A stretch of 64,000 nt of DNA from Capitulum mitella. Lineage: Eukaryota; Arthropoda; Thecostraca; Pollicipedomorpha; Pollicipedidae. How positions within the stretch are numbered: the stretch's first letter is position 1; each line of letters starts with the position of its first letter. The stretch is from contig CP099846.1 in NCBI GenBank assembly GCA_030062745.1, forward strand, positions 7,251,432 through 7,315,431. Direction: 5' to 3'. The translations under genes were made by a program, and so were the position numbers. Below are positions 45,995 to 57,159 of the stretch, piece by piece. The notes under the pieces were generated by a model. The model worked only from the letters and a program-made list of their open reading frames with translations. It was not told the origin of the DNA and made no database searches.

Positions 45995-46058
45995 CCCAGC
46001 CATTAGAATGTTGTCATAAACCTTGACCAAGCCACCTTGTCTGCATCGTATGGTAAAT
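45995..46058 (-). CDS. Two-RA-domain protein, small linker exon opening RA2
   Basis: 64 bp; acceptor CTTCGTTTCAG ends at 46059, donor GTAAGA begins at 45994. After one base that completes an Arg codon, it encodes FTIRCRQGGLVKVYDNILMA plus G. The 'GGLvKVYdn.L' strand is a typical RA-domain start and leads straight into SLYKSLL of the next exon. It bridges a phase-2 to phase-0 junction that otherwise would not fit, which supports it strongly despite its size. Confidence 0.85.
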
Positions 46059-46274
46059 CTGAAACGAAGAAAGAGGCAATTCGCCGTCAGCCTTCGACAA
46101 ACGTTTATCACCAAACAGCCACAAATATGTCGATACAGCTGTACTATCCCTTTGATCAACTGGTAGTGAGCACGCTGTGTATGCGTGGAAGAGTGACCAT
46201 TTATGCATGTATGTTAGTCCAGAATTTTCTCCATCATATTCAAAACAGCACAAACACGCACGTTGCCGGAGCTA

Positions 46275-46640
46275 GAACCACAATGTCTTTCAATCACCAC
46301 GCAGCAGCCTCGGGGCGGCGGCGGTCCCCCCCCCCCCGCCCGACAGCCCGGTGGTCAGGGAGGCGGCGGCGGTCCCTCCCCCACCCGACAACCCGTTCAG
46401 GAGACGGCAGCAGTCCCGACTCCTCCCCCCCCCGCCCGACGGCCCCGGTTAGCTGTGTAGGACTGCAGCCGCCTGTTGCCGCACTGCGCTGACTGGACGG
46501 CATTGCTCGCGGCGCGGCCCGGCGGACGCGCGCCGGCCGCGGCAGCGTTTTTGCCGTGAGTCGCGTCTTATCGCGGCGGCGGCGGCAGCGACGACGGGAA
46601 GCGCTCGCTACGACACCACTCACCGCCGGCCGGCGCGGCC
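46275..46640 (-). other. GC/C-run-rich intron
   Basis: Several C runs (46327-46337, 46426-46434) and GGC/CCG-rich sequence. Open frames on both strands are low-complexity. No exon is required here by splice phase. Confidence 0.5.
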
Positions 46641-46653
46641 GCCGAGGACTCAC

Positions 46654-46738
46654 CTGGAGTCGGCGCGCGGGTAGCAGGCCTGCAGCTGAGCCGGACACGA
46701 GTCGTCGTCCAGCACCAGGATCGTCCGCACGGAGGCGC
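46654..46738 (-). CDS. Two-RA-domain protein, end of RA1
   Basis: 85 bp; acceptor CCTCTGACAG ends at 46739, donor GTGAGT begins at 46653. It enters in phase 1 and leaves in phase 2. It encodes ASVRTILVLDDDSCPAQLQA then CYPRADS. 'r.lvLDDD.cPaql' is the characteristic distal segment of an RA domain, as in tandem-RA proteins such as afadin. It joins the 49382 exon through a restored Gly and the 45995 exon through a restored Arg. Confidence 0.82.
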
Positions 46739-47085
46739 CTGTCAGAGGAAAAGCCGGTCAGAGTCGCCGCCGCCGCCGCCCAAAACGTCGCCGGCGTCGA
46801 CGTTTTGGACATGCACAACTGTCGGTCTCCCGCGCCTTGCAGCTGGGGACGCCAGGCATCAGGTAATCAACAACAAAGCCGCGGATCAGTTCAGTCGAGG
46901 ATTCCGCGTTGTCGCGTCGTCCGGAACAAACGTCTGCCGTCGGCGAGAACAGGCCCGCCTGGCGGCCGGGGCATTACGGCCAAAGTGGCGCAGTGCCGCT
47001 CACGGACGGCGGTGGCGGCCGGCACCGGATCGCGCCGCCGCGACCCCGGCGACCCCGACCACGGCATCCAGTCGGCCCGAGCGCG

Positions 47086-47630
47086 ACCCTCACAGAGCCG
47101 GCCCGAGCGCGACCCCCACAGAACCCGGCCCTCACAGAGCCTGGCTCTCACAGAACCCGCACCTCACAGAGCCCGGCCCTCACAGAGCCGGACTCCCACA
47201 GAGCCCGGCCCTCACAGAGCCGGACGTTACAGAGCCCGGCCCTCACAGAGCCGGACCTTACAGAGCCGGCCCTTACAGAGCCGGACCTCACAGAGCCGGA
47301 CCTTACAGAGCCCGGCACTCACAGAGCCGGACCTTACAGAGCTCGGCCCTCACAGAGCCGGACCTTACAGAGCCCGGCCCTCACAGAGCTCGACCCGCAC
47401 AGAGCCCGACTCTCACAGACCAGGCCTTCACAGAGCCCGACCCGCACAGAGCTCTGCCCTCACAGAGCCGGACCTTACAGAGCCAGCCCTCAAAGAGCCG
47501 GACCTCACAAAGCCCGGCCCTCACAGAGCCCAGCCGCCACAGAGCCCGGCCCTCAAAGAGCCGGACCTCACAAAGCCCGGCCCTCACAGAGCCCAGCCGC
47601 CACAGAGCCCGGCTCTCACAGAGCCCGGTC
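47086..47630. repeat. 15-bp minisatellite, about 35 units
   Basis: Units of about 15 bp around CTCACAGAGCC(C)GG with C/T and CA/TA variants fill about 545 bp. The period is a multiple of three, so three frames on the + strand and several on the minus stay open. They encode 'TEPALTEPD'-like peptides regarded as artefacts. It lies in the intron between the two RA1 exons. Confidence 0.9.
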
Positions 47631-47639
47631 CGGCCCACT

Positions 47640-49381
47640 TAAGTGGCCGCGGCGGATGCCGGCAGCGCCTGCTCCGTTTTCCGCGTGCGAAGTCGCCCAC
47701 GTTGGCGCGCTGCACGCCGGGACGCCGCACGGTGCATAAATCACGTTCGCCAAGCCGGTCCGGAATGACTCGGCAGGTGGAGGCGTGGGTGGCGGGCGTG
47801 CCGCGGCGGGAAGTGGCACCCGAAAATCCCAGGAATGCGGGACGGTTTGTGAGGGCCTATGTGGTCTGCAAACAAGGCGCTCTGTAAACAAACTCACAAA
47901 CCATCGCAGTGCTGAACTATGACTCGCGTTACTAAGGTAGCAGGACTGAAGTGTGCGGTTCGTTCTGGGAACGCTTATTTGGGGCAAGCATGGCTGAATC
48001 ACGCCCTGTCGGCATGCGTTTGGGAGAAAACAGGAGCGTTTCTGGACCAGATGTGGTCTGATACACATTTGGCGAAAGGCAACTGGGCAATACGTCAAGC
48101 GCCATTTGTTTTCCGGCCTCCTCGGCATTGAAGTGTTCAACGAAGCATTTCCATTTCCTTGCTTGGGAGGCGCGGAGACCTGGGAATGTGGGAATGCTGA
48201 AGCCTAAAGGTAACCCAGTAAAAGGCGCCAACAATAAATGCCCTCTTACATAACACCCCTTACATTAACACCCTCATGAATACGCCAAAATCCACTTAGC
48301 TCACAATATCGAGCAAGTGCGACAAAGTGTGGCCACCAGACGGGTGCCTGGTTCCGGCTCGCTCTGGTCCAGGACGCCGAGTTAAATCTCCTCGATCCGG
48401 TAGCCTGGGTCCGCTTCGAGCGGCGCTGTCCGAGAGCTCGGCCAGTGCGGTCGGCCACAGACGGAGACACATCCGGCCCGCAAGGCCACACCGCGGCCGC
48501 AGCCCCGCGCCTCGGTCTGGCAGTCCAGCACCACCAGTGACGGCCGGCGCCGTCCCCGGCCGCTCCGCACCGCCGCTCCCCGGCCGCCGCCGGACCAGAG
48601 ACGACCCGAACGGTCCGGGGACGCCGCGCGGTCACTGGTCACGACCGAGTGACCGCCGGCGCGCCGGTCACCTCTCGCCCGTCAGCCGGTCACCCCGGCT
48701 CTGACCGCCGAGCGACGATCGTCGCGGCCCGAACGCCCGTCAGCGCGCCGCAGCCGTGCCGGGCCCCACCCGGGCACGTCCGGCGCCAGCTCCCGGCCGG
48801 CTGGGCAGCGCGCGGCTCCCGGCGGCGAGGCAGGCACCCCAGCCGGGCACCAGGCCCGTCTCTCGGCCGACGTGCGGGGCGAACACGTGCGCCAGATATG
48901 TGGTCCGGCCGCAACTATAGCTCTCACGAGAGAGTACGGGGCTCGTGATCTGGCTCGGAGATGCGTCGTGACACCAAATCATGAGGCTACCTCTGCCACG
49001 ACGAGGGTGAGCGAGTGACGACCGCGCGGCCTCCGTGACCTCAAAATGTGGCCTGCTCCGAACACATTGTTCGCTGGTGGTATCAGTATGCGAATGACGG
49101 CAGCTATGCCATTCGGACGCTGTTCCCCGCGCCACGGCTGCCCAGATTACTGGTCGCGTCTTCCTGTGCACCCAACAAGGAAGATGACCCACAGACCGGC
49201 GGGAGCAATGACAGCCTAATTTTGCACGAGTGTCGCACCCACATCACTGTGGCAGAACAATGGCCTCGGCCGTGGAAGTAGACCAGGTCCGACCGGAGAC
49301 GGGCGAGTTCCTCTCTAGCTAGCAGACCGTCCGGGTCACCGCCGGCGTGACCCGGCGTGGCGGCCACCCCGTTCAACCGAC
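47640..49381 (-). other. Large RA1 intron, GC-rich
   Basis: GC-rich with overlapping frames on both strands (especially 48350-48920). No splice-bounded segment with RA-domain or other similarity was needed or found. The two flanking exons join directly in phase 1. Confidence 0.45.
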
Positions 49382-49559
49382 CTGTGCTCTTGGTGGCCAC
49401 CTCCAGGGTCAGGTAGAACAGGTTCGGGTCGCGGTGCGTCATCCGGTACTTGGTGAGTAGCTGGTGCACCACGTCACGACACGTAGTCGTGTATTTGACG
49501 CACATGGTCTTGTACTCCAGGTCGGCTCGCACGCAGCGCGTGTACAGCCGCAGCGTTGT
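49382..49559 (-). CDS. Two-RA-domain protein, start and core of RA1
   Basis: 178 bp; acceptor CGTTTTCAG ends at 49560, donor GTCGGT begins at 49381, entering in phase 0 and leaving in phase 1. It encodes TTLRLYTRCVRADLEYKTMC, then a strand and helix VKYTTTCRDVVHQLLTKYRM and DPNLFYLTLEV. This is an RA domain N-half: 'LrlY...l....eyKt..v...tT..dVv..lL.Ky.m....FyL..ev'. Together with 46654 it forms RA1. The exact protein family was not resolved. RA tandem proteins known to me include afadin/canoe and phospholipase C-epsilon, but the flanking sequence matches neither clearly. Confidence 0.88.
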
Positions 49560-50790
49560 CTGAAAACGCATCACGCCAACGAATTAAAAGCCTGCTCGTC
49601 ACATGCCGTCGCAATGGTGTTCCGGCTGGGGCGAATGAGTGCACTTAACTAGGAAACTGGAGGCGAAACGTTAGATCTTACGCAGAGATTATAACATTTC
49701 ACATCTCCCAGGCCGCAGCAGGCAGAATTTATAAGCCACCGTGTGTCAAGTGTGCGTCACGCTAAGTTATCCGATTCATCGCTATCGGCGGAGCAACGGC
49801 GTGACCGGCTGCAACTCGATCCGCCGGTTCCGGCTTCCGACACTGGAACCGGCGCATTACGCGTTATCGCGTTGCAAAGCTGCGAAAGGTAGAGAGTGGC
49901 TCGCTACCCCGACGAGTCCGACGGCGGCTGAGTGAACTGCAGAGCAGTTCTGCCGGTCGCGCTCCAACCCTGCCGCCGCCGGGCTGCGAGGGCGGCCGGC
50001 GACACCCGGCCCGCCCGCCTCCCCTCCGGAGTGGCACCCTTTCCCCCGGACAACTCCCACGGGTCCTCAGCCCCCTCCGGCCAGCCACGCGGCGCCCCCA
50101 AACACACGGCGGTGAAATTCCACACCCGATCACCCCGGTCCCGGGAGGCCGACAGTAAGAGAGAACACACGCCCCCACGGCGCGGCGCAGAGCACCGGAG
50201 AACGGAGTCTCACGGACAGCGCTCCGTAAAAAGCAGCGCCACTCTCCACCAAACAGACCCGAAAAAAGGTGGGAACCATAACGACGGACATAAAAACGAG
50301 GATATGAACTGGCGGAGGCAACATACCAATGTGTCCATACATGGAGGAAGATATGAAGGAAGTACAAGATGGGCGCAGATATTGGCCTTGAATGATTTAA
50401 CTGGCGGATAAATGTATGTCTATTTGCTTTCCTTAAATGATTGTTTACAAAGGACGGTTCGTCAATTTTCTCTTCTCGATCCATTTCACTTGCTTAAAAT
50501 GTTAGCTGATATACCAAGCAAATGGCGCGTCAGTTTCTTAGACAGGCCAGATCTAAACACTGACTCATTGCGAAACGCATCACCAACTGAAATCGACTCA
50601 TTTGCAAAGTTGCCACATGCAGTTGTTTCTCCAAAACTGAGAGTTTTTGTGTAAGACGCCCGAATGTCCCCGCTGTCCATTCCTTCGCCGCCAATGATTT
50701 TTTTTTTGCCGACAGTGTTTCGGACAAGTCGACAGTTGGGTTCGGGACCACGTCCCTGTTCTCCTTCCATAGCTGATCCTGAAGTCTTAC

Positions 50791-50995
50791 CGTGGGCGTG
50801 GCCGGCACACTGGCGCTGCCCGTGCTGCTCTGGGTCTCGTTCAGCGATGTGTAGGACGAGGAGCGGGATGACAGAGCCGGCTCGTGCAGCGAGCTGAAGC
50901 TCATCGTCGACGTGATGCTCAGAGTGTCGGCCTTCTGGCCGGACCGCGCCAGGGAGGAGCGCAGCGGGCTCATCTGCACGTGCTTCAGCATGGTC
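50791..50995 (-). CDS. Two-RA-domain protein, Ser-rich linker exon
   Basis: 205 bp; acceptor TTGCAG ends at 50996, donor GTAAGA begins at 50790, entering in phase 2 and leaving in phase 0. It encodes TMLKHVQMSPLRSSLARSGQ, a Ser/Thr-rich stretch (SITSTMSFSSLHEPALSSRS, SYTSLNETQSSTGSASVPAT) and a final PT. It is low in hydrophobics and rich in potential phosphorylation sites. It is probably an unstructured linker before RA1. Codon third positions are strongly G/C. The internal ATG need not be the start, since an upstream exon joins in phase. Confidence 0.82.
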
Positions 50996-50999
50996 CTGC

Positions 51000-52690
51000 A
51001 ACAGACGCTCCTGATAATCGAGGGTGTTTACGTGCTAATGACCCAAATCATCGGCTATAAATACCCCGATCGTTAGGTGATATCATTTTATTTTATGCGA
51101 CTGTCAGACGAGGCAAAGAATGTTACTGGGCAGACCCAGTAATGGGAAGAGTTGCAATTTGAGCAACCGCTGGCACGGCGCCGTGCCTAAGCATAGGCGC
51201 AGCGTGCCTAGAACGGGGCCCGTGCTTAAGCAGACCGTGCCTGTGCCGTGTCTCCAAGGAATGAAAACAAATAATGTATATGAAATATGGAGCCCGTGAC
51301 AATAAAACCTGCGACAAAACAATGACAGTTCATCACTTGGCATGCATATGATGGTTGCTTGCGGCTGTCCCAGTTGTTATGAACTCAGAATTACTGCAGA
51401 TATGCCTGTATGATGGCAGACTATTGGACGGCGACCAGCCGCATCCATATCGGGCCCTGCCGTGTCCGAGCGTGTCCCAGTAGATCTATGCCGTACTGAG
51501 TAGACCCGGTAATGGAGGACCGGTAGCGGGCAGACCCGGTAATGGAGGACCGGCTTCGGGCAGATCCAGTAATGGGGACCGGTAAGTCACTGGAGCGGGC
51601 TTAATATCGGGAACCAATGCCACCAGTTCCCCTACATAACTGACTTAACATTTCTTTATGAGGAACTTATATTAATGGAAGCATGAGTCTGGGGCCTCAA
51701 ACAAAGAGTATGAAAGTATTTCTCAACAGCAAAACCTAAAGACTGAAACAAAGGTTAAATGAAGCCGATAAGAGTCTAGGAATTTATGAAAAGGGATCTG
51801 ACTATCTCTGCACGTCCCCATCGGTTTGTTTTCCGTTTGCAGTCCGTCACGCTCTGGAGATAATATCCGAGGGCAGACAACGGCTCGCCGGCCCTAGGGA
51901 CACGACCTGCGGCACCTTTCCCGCATGAACCTTCCTTCAGCTCATGAGCGCCTCAACACCGACGCCCGTTTGTTCATCCCATGTCGTATTTCATGCAGCG
52001 GACAAAGACAGCTGGAGTTCAGTCAATGTGAGTTCAGCAACGCACAGGCGTTCCTCTCGGTTAGCGTTGCGACACGGTTCGTGTTTTGAAAGCTTGGCGT
52101 AGTGTCGGATCGAGCTCGTGAAAGAGTGCTGACAAAGTGCATCGGTTTCACCAATGTTCCGTGGGATATCACGTTTGCGGACGTTTAACACGGAAAAGTG
52201 ACCCGACCTTCGCATACACGTCACCGTATTTCACCACGTACGCTATCTGAAGCATACGCTTACCTCACGGACACAGCTTAGGGGGAGGTTTACTTGATTT
52301 ATACGGAGACGCCGTCGGAAAGTATCGCAATGAAGCATCATGATAGCGGTCAATGCAACATTGCGGTCACCAATACCAGTCAAGTGGAGCGTTTGAGGTT
52401 GGTATCATGACCGACATGGTAATTCGATACTAAACATATGGTTTCTTGTGCGAGTGAGGCAATGCTACCACATTTCACGCAGCAGTAGGTGCGACTTCGG
52501 CATAAAAAAAATGTCCGCATACACCTGAAACAGATGGAGGGCTGTTTCACACAGAGTACTTCATCCCATGAGTTCGGCTGCAGCCTAACAAAGTAATCAT
52601 CACGGCCGCAGACATTTATTTGTTGGAGTAATATGGGATCCCAAGGATGGGACCAGGAGTCATGAAAATGAGAGAGCGATGATATCCAGC
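51000..52690. other. RA gene intron; short 30-bp tandem repeat
   Basis: Mostly unique sequence. At 51503-51590 a 30 bp unit 'gacccggtaatggaggaccg' plus a ten-base tail is repeated three times. A related 'agacccagtaatgg' occurs singly at 51131. Nothing else was recognised. Confidence 0.5.
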
Positions 52691-52695
52691 CTGCT

Positions 52696-52740
52696 AACAG
52701 ACCAGGTCCTAAATCCGACGGATTTAGGACCTGGTCTGTT
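52696..52740. repeat. Perfect 22-bp palindrome with 1-nt centre
   Basis: Bases 52696-52717 and 52719-52740 are exact reverse complements around a single A. There is no flanking duplication and no obvious gene relation beyond lying in the RA gene's intron. Confidence 0.97.
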
Positions 52741-53805
52741 TGATAAAAAAATAGCTCAGAAAACAAATCATTTGGTGTCATAAACAATTTACCAAAAGCC
52801 GTAAATTAGTGTTTGGCCTAGCGCTGGTTGATGAACTTCCGTTACAGTTACAGGCAAGGAATTTCTCCTGGGTCAGTGGCTTCAGCTGTGCAGGGTGGCC
52901 TAAAATGCCTTAATTTAATCCTCCCTGTTTAAGACGAAGGATCTTTCCTTGCTGCAAAAAACTAACTTCAACAGACGTCTCATTGTCACTAAGGATATTT
53001 TGGCGGTCCGTAGCCGTCGGGTGACATTCCTTGGCGACACATGCATTTCAGATGACAAAGTCAAGTCCGTTGGTCCGTACCTCGGCCGAATTTAAGGGCC
53101 TCAACCCAGCTCGAGCCTAAGAGTCTGTCGCAAACTTTCCGTAGACCGAAAGTGTTGTCTTTCCGAAACATTGCTGTTTGCCTGGCAAAATGCAGTGACG
53201 GAACAAGTGAATCTGGGCGAAGACAAGGTAACGCCATTCCCGGTGTCCTATGAACAGGAATTGTCTTGACCTCGCTTGTAAGATTCTCCACACTTTTCTA
53301 TAGATACAGCAGATATTGTCGCCACGAATCTTATCGTTGTCTCGACGCAAAATTAAGCCGCGTACGCAGGTAGCGAGTTCTATCACATTAAATTTTTAAA
53401 CGATCAGTTCAAATAATATATCTGAAGCACCGAAGCTCCATATCGTTGGTTCCATGCTGACTAAATTAGGCTGAATGTAAATCTGAAATTAAACAATTGT
53501 CTCAAGCTCTGAAAAATAAATGAAACGTATACCTCACCTGAACCTCGACTCCTCTCTTAGGTTGTTGCAGTTCCCGTCTCACGCAAACTGTTGATTCTTC
53601 ACAAGGTCACAAGCTCCTCCGACGAGTGCACTGTTTTCACAGAGACACGCCGCCGTCCACCAGGACCCCGGAGTCTCAGAGTCGTCCCAGCACGACTTCA
53701 CACCCGCTCCTGCGCCCTCACGGAGGGCCCTCGCTCCCGCCGACTGCGGCTGATTCACTGGCCCGGTATCCGCGGAACTGCAGCTGTAGTACTCGCGGCC
53801 TGCCG

Positions 53806-53830
53806 TGACGTCACAGGGGTGAGGCCCAAT
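53806..53830. promoter_or_regulatory. CRE plus CCAAT pair
   Basis: TGACGTCA at 53806-53813 with CCAAT at 53826-53830 in a GC-rich island (53640-53900). It could drive either direction; no first exon was identified with confidence. Confidence 0.35.
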
Positions 53831-54003
53831 CGCGACAGGGATCGGCGCCGCGAGAGGCCCGGCGCAGTCGGGTCGACACCCCACCGCGAGGAGGAGCTGC
53901 GGCTGGCAGAATGTTGCGGCTAATCATCACCACGGTCATCTGCTTACCACCCATGGATGGAGTTCGTTTGCTCGAGGATCCCTGGCAGAGCTGAGTATCC
54001 GGA

Positions 54004-54115
54004 CTCGGGGGACACGAATATTCGGATTCGGCGAATCTTCGGAGCTTGATTTTAAGATTCCAATATTCGGCGAATACTCGGTTAACCGTTTTTTCATCTG
54101 AATGTCAGCCGAATA
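54004..54115. repeat. Degenerate ATTCGGCGAATA motif cluster
   Basis: Four or more variants of 'attcggcgaat' in direct and inverted order within 110 bp. They form imperfect hairpins, possibly the remnant of an inverted-repeat element. Confidence 0.5.
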
Positions 54116-54829
54116 TTCAAATGGCAACCGAGCATTTGAAAACTGTATGTATTTCTCTGCAGAACCTAAATAAACATGCTAGCCAGATCATGCATAATCA
54201 AACGGAATGCCAACGCGGGCATTGTATAGCGTTATTTTGCTTCTATGACGTCACATGATGTACAGAAGCATGGACAAGAGCAATGCTGAAGGTGATAATG
54301 AGATGTGCTTCGCCCGTCCCCACTGGGAACTGATCTGCACATCATATTTCGTGCGGTGATGGGTAGCCTCGACAGTCATCTCGCATTTGTTCCGTGTCTG
54401 GCAACGACGTGCAGATACCGGTTTGGTCATCAGTCATCAGTCATCATTTGGAGAGTGAAGCTGGACGTTACCGTAAAGTGCATTTGAGCTTGTCTGCATA
54501 GCCTTTTTATTTTCGTCTTTTAAGATTAACACAGAGAAATGGCTAATCTCTCAGTAAATTAACTGTCATATTATGCATAATGAGCTTTTACACATGAGCT
54601 GATTTTCCACACTAAAGATGCCTTGCATTCATAAGGACGTCACGACATACACCAGTGCAAAATCGAAGCGAAGACGGCACAGCAGTCCCTCAGAGGGTTA
54701 TCCTGAGGCTAATCATACCGTTTTAACCTACAGCGGACGTCAGGAGTTCCACCGATGTCCCGGACGAGGAGGGGCTGCCGCCCCCAGCCCATTTCGCACA
54801 ATTGAACGGACGTACGCATGGCCCGGTAA

Positions 54830-55380
54830 CTGAGATCTGCCGCATAAAAATGGACATTTTATGGTTTCAAAGCGGGTTTGGTTCCAACGAGCTTCCTCGG
54901 CAACCAAAAAGTCAGAAAGTCTTGAAATGGATATCGTCTCGAAGGAAATAGCCCAATCACATAGCATCATGCAGGTGCAACAGGAGACAGCACTTGCCAC
55001 GTTCAGGGGATTCTACTGTGAAATGCATAAAGGAAAAGTGTTGACAACGAATGGCAACGAACAGCAACGAATGGCAACAACCCATGGAAACGAATTAGGC
55101 CTCGCTCGTCATGCTGTTCTGATCACTGAAAAGGATAAATCACAATTGTCTTCATTGAAATAGAAGAAACCAGTCTGAACTGAAAATTGAGTAAGGTCAC
55201 TAAAATTACGTATGAAATAAAAAACGGCTGCGACCGAACTCCCTTATGATCGGTTAAACAGCATTTCGAGTCTGCGTAATGTCAGTACCTGAGGCCCACT
55301 GCATAAAAATTGGACGTTTTCCGTGTTCAAAACGGTTTTGTTGCTTTAAGCGGTTTCAAGGCCAGTGATCTCAAAAACCT
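54830..55380 (+). repeat. Local duplication of a 'gcataaaaatggac' block
   Basis: 54848-54930 and 55296-55378 share the sequence order 'gcataaaaa.tggac.tttt', 'ttcaaa.cgg.tttg' and 'c.aggc...gt'. The copies are diverged. This is probably part of the same repeat system as the following copy of repeat F. Confidence 0.5.
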
Positions 55381-55580
55381 AGGAAACGCCCTGGCATCTG
55401 AGACCCGATATGCTGCCAGATACATGCCCAAACAGTCCTGCATCGAAAACTGACCCCACCTCAGACTGCTAGAGAAGAAACCGAAATATGATTCAGATTT
55501 AGATAAACGGTTTGCAAGCCCTCAGGAATGACGGTGCGACTTAATAACTCGACTACTGTTCGTGGCCTGGTAATATTTAT
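55240..55580 (+). repeat. Dispersed repeat F, copy 2
   Basis: Homologous to 225-490 (see that entry). Shared landmarks are 'cccttatgatcgg', 'catcgaaaactga', 'tttgcaagccctca' and 'cctggtaat'. Confidence 0.5.
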
Positions 55581-55969
55581 TTTCCTAATGTGCGGAAAGA
55601 TGGTAAGTTCAGCTGTTGCAAACTTCAGGTCTTTTGACGTGGGCCGTACACCAGCAGTCTACGAAAAACTCATGGGGGTAGCCCCCCAGGGGGTTAAAAG
55701 GGTGGTGAGGCTGGTCTGTATCAGGCAGAAACAGTCATTAATGGCCTTAAAACCGCCAGGAAACGTGACTTTACGCTTTGTCGCTGAATGCCTACGTCAA
55801 TTATCGCGCGCAGATTTCCGCTCCAGTACCCGTAATCTATGCCAGCCGTCTCTTCCTTGGTATGAGGAATTACGCGATTATGGAGGGTGAATTACATCCG
55901 ACCAGACCCGACCGATGAGGTGCACATAACAACCATTACGGGCCTGGGGGGTCAGTAGTCACTACCCAC

Positions 55970-56112
55970 CTCTGAACAATATCCGCAAAACCGCCCAGAG
56001 GCGCTTGTTGTAGGTCGTAATCGGCCACCTGGTTGATCGCTGTCTGCGTGTTCCGGTTGCTCTTCGGCGACTGGGCAGGAGGTCCCCGGGGGTTGGCGGT
56101 TCCCGAACTGCT
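55970..56112 (-). CDS. Two-RA-domain protein, upstream linker exon
   Basis: 143 bp; acceptor GGTTCTCAG ends at 56113, donor GTGGGT begins at 55969, entering in phase 0 and leaving in phase 2. It encodes SSSGTANPRGPPAQSPKSNR then NTQTAINQVADYDLQQAPLG and GFADIVQ. The two trailing bases plus the first base of the 50791 exon make Arg, giving ...DIVQR|TMLKH. A polar N-part is followed by a predicted short helix. No known domain was recognised, but the phase fit and composition make it convincing. Confidence 0.72.
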
Positions 56113-56822
56113 CTGAGAACCAGTCCCAGGGTCGATTTATGTCGCGATTCTCCACGGCTTATCGAATCGCAATGGCTTGGGATGGACGTTGCGATGCAGA
56201 GGTGGAATTCTGCAGACGGTCCCGGTCGGGGGTGGCGCTGGACTGGTGTTGTACGTTGGGCAGGGGGAGAACTTCTTTGGCAATGTCAGAAAGTGCATTG
56301 GTGGAGCCGAAACAGGACAGAAGTCGTTTGAAGATCCAACATGGCAATTAACACTCAGGATGTGACAGATCTCCAAAACGTCAGGGGGCAACTTTATTTT
56401 TAGCTTGGAAAATTCGTAAATCAAAAAATGTGATGAACAAACATTGTTTTAATCATTGTTTGGGCCTCATTTGGCCGTGAACAGATGTCGCACTGCGTTG
56501 TGCCGATGAGCACTGTAGCCCACAAGACTGCTATGGCATCGCCAGGCTCAGGTAGGAGCACGGCTCAGACGTCACTCTGGTTTTATGGGTATGGCCTTGT
56601 GGCTAGCGGTACCGGTGCACGAGATGGCTCATGGTGTTTATTCGTTCTTGAATAAAACCTGAACTCAAAATAAAAATAAGATTATCAACGAACGCAGCCG
56701 ACGTCACGGACACTGATGATAAACTGTCATTACAACCGTCGGATCGTTTTCTCAGCGAAGCCGGACCTTCGTGATCCTGAGGCGCAGCTGGTGGCGAGTC
56801 GATCGGTTGAAGGCCGGCTGAC

Positions 56823-56955
56823 CTGACGGCGGCGGATGGCCGGGGTCATGACCCCTAATGCCGGGCCCTGCCACAGGTCCGGCTGCAGCCAGACACGCCG
56901 TCAGGGAGACGGCGGGTTCGGCCACGGCCAGATCACTATCCGTGCCAGACGCCAT
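56823..56955 (-). CDS. Possible initiator exon, alternative start
   Basis: The ATG at 56955 sits in a good arthropod-type context (CCAACATGG) and reads MASGTDSDLAVAEPAVSLTA and on to a CAG|GTCAGC donor after 44 codons. It ends in phase 1, which does not fit the next known exon (phase 0). It would need an intermediate exon or belong to another transcript. Confidence 0.25.
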
Positions 56956-57090
56956 GTTGGCAGGCACGTAGTCAAGTGCCGATCGCCACGACAAGAGTGA
57001 GATCTGTTTTCGAATTTTTATACATGATTTTGATGTGAAAAGAATGAAATGCCAAGCAAAAAGACTATGCAGCTGAGGTGTGAAGATCAA

Positions 57091-57093
<3 letters not shown>

Positions 57094-57149
<56 letters not shown>
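57094..57149. repeat. (TA)n microsatellite
   Basis: Uninterrupted TA dinucleotide tract of 56 bp. Confidence 0.97.
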
Positions 57150-57151
<2 letters not shown>

Positions 57152-57159
57152 ATCATAAG

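Noticed and set aside
46556-47887. 443-codon + strand frame
   Set aside because: It runs antisense through a real RA1 exon (46654-46738) and the 15 bp minisatellite. The composition is repeat-driven Arg/Pro/Ser without a domain.
53900-54000. Short + frame MLRLIITTVICLPP downstream of the 53.8 kb CRE/CCAAT
   Set aside because: Leader-like, but it ends after 26 codons with no donor in a sensible place.
56159-56347. Minus frame containing KRLLSCFGSTNALSDIAKEV as another RA gene exon
   Set aside because: The peptide looks plausible, but no good acceptor/donor pair in the right phase was found next to the 55970 exon.
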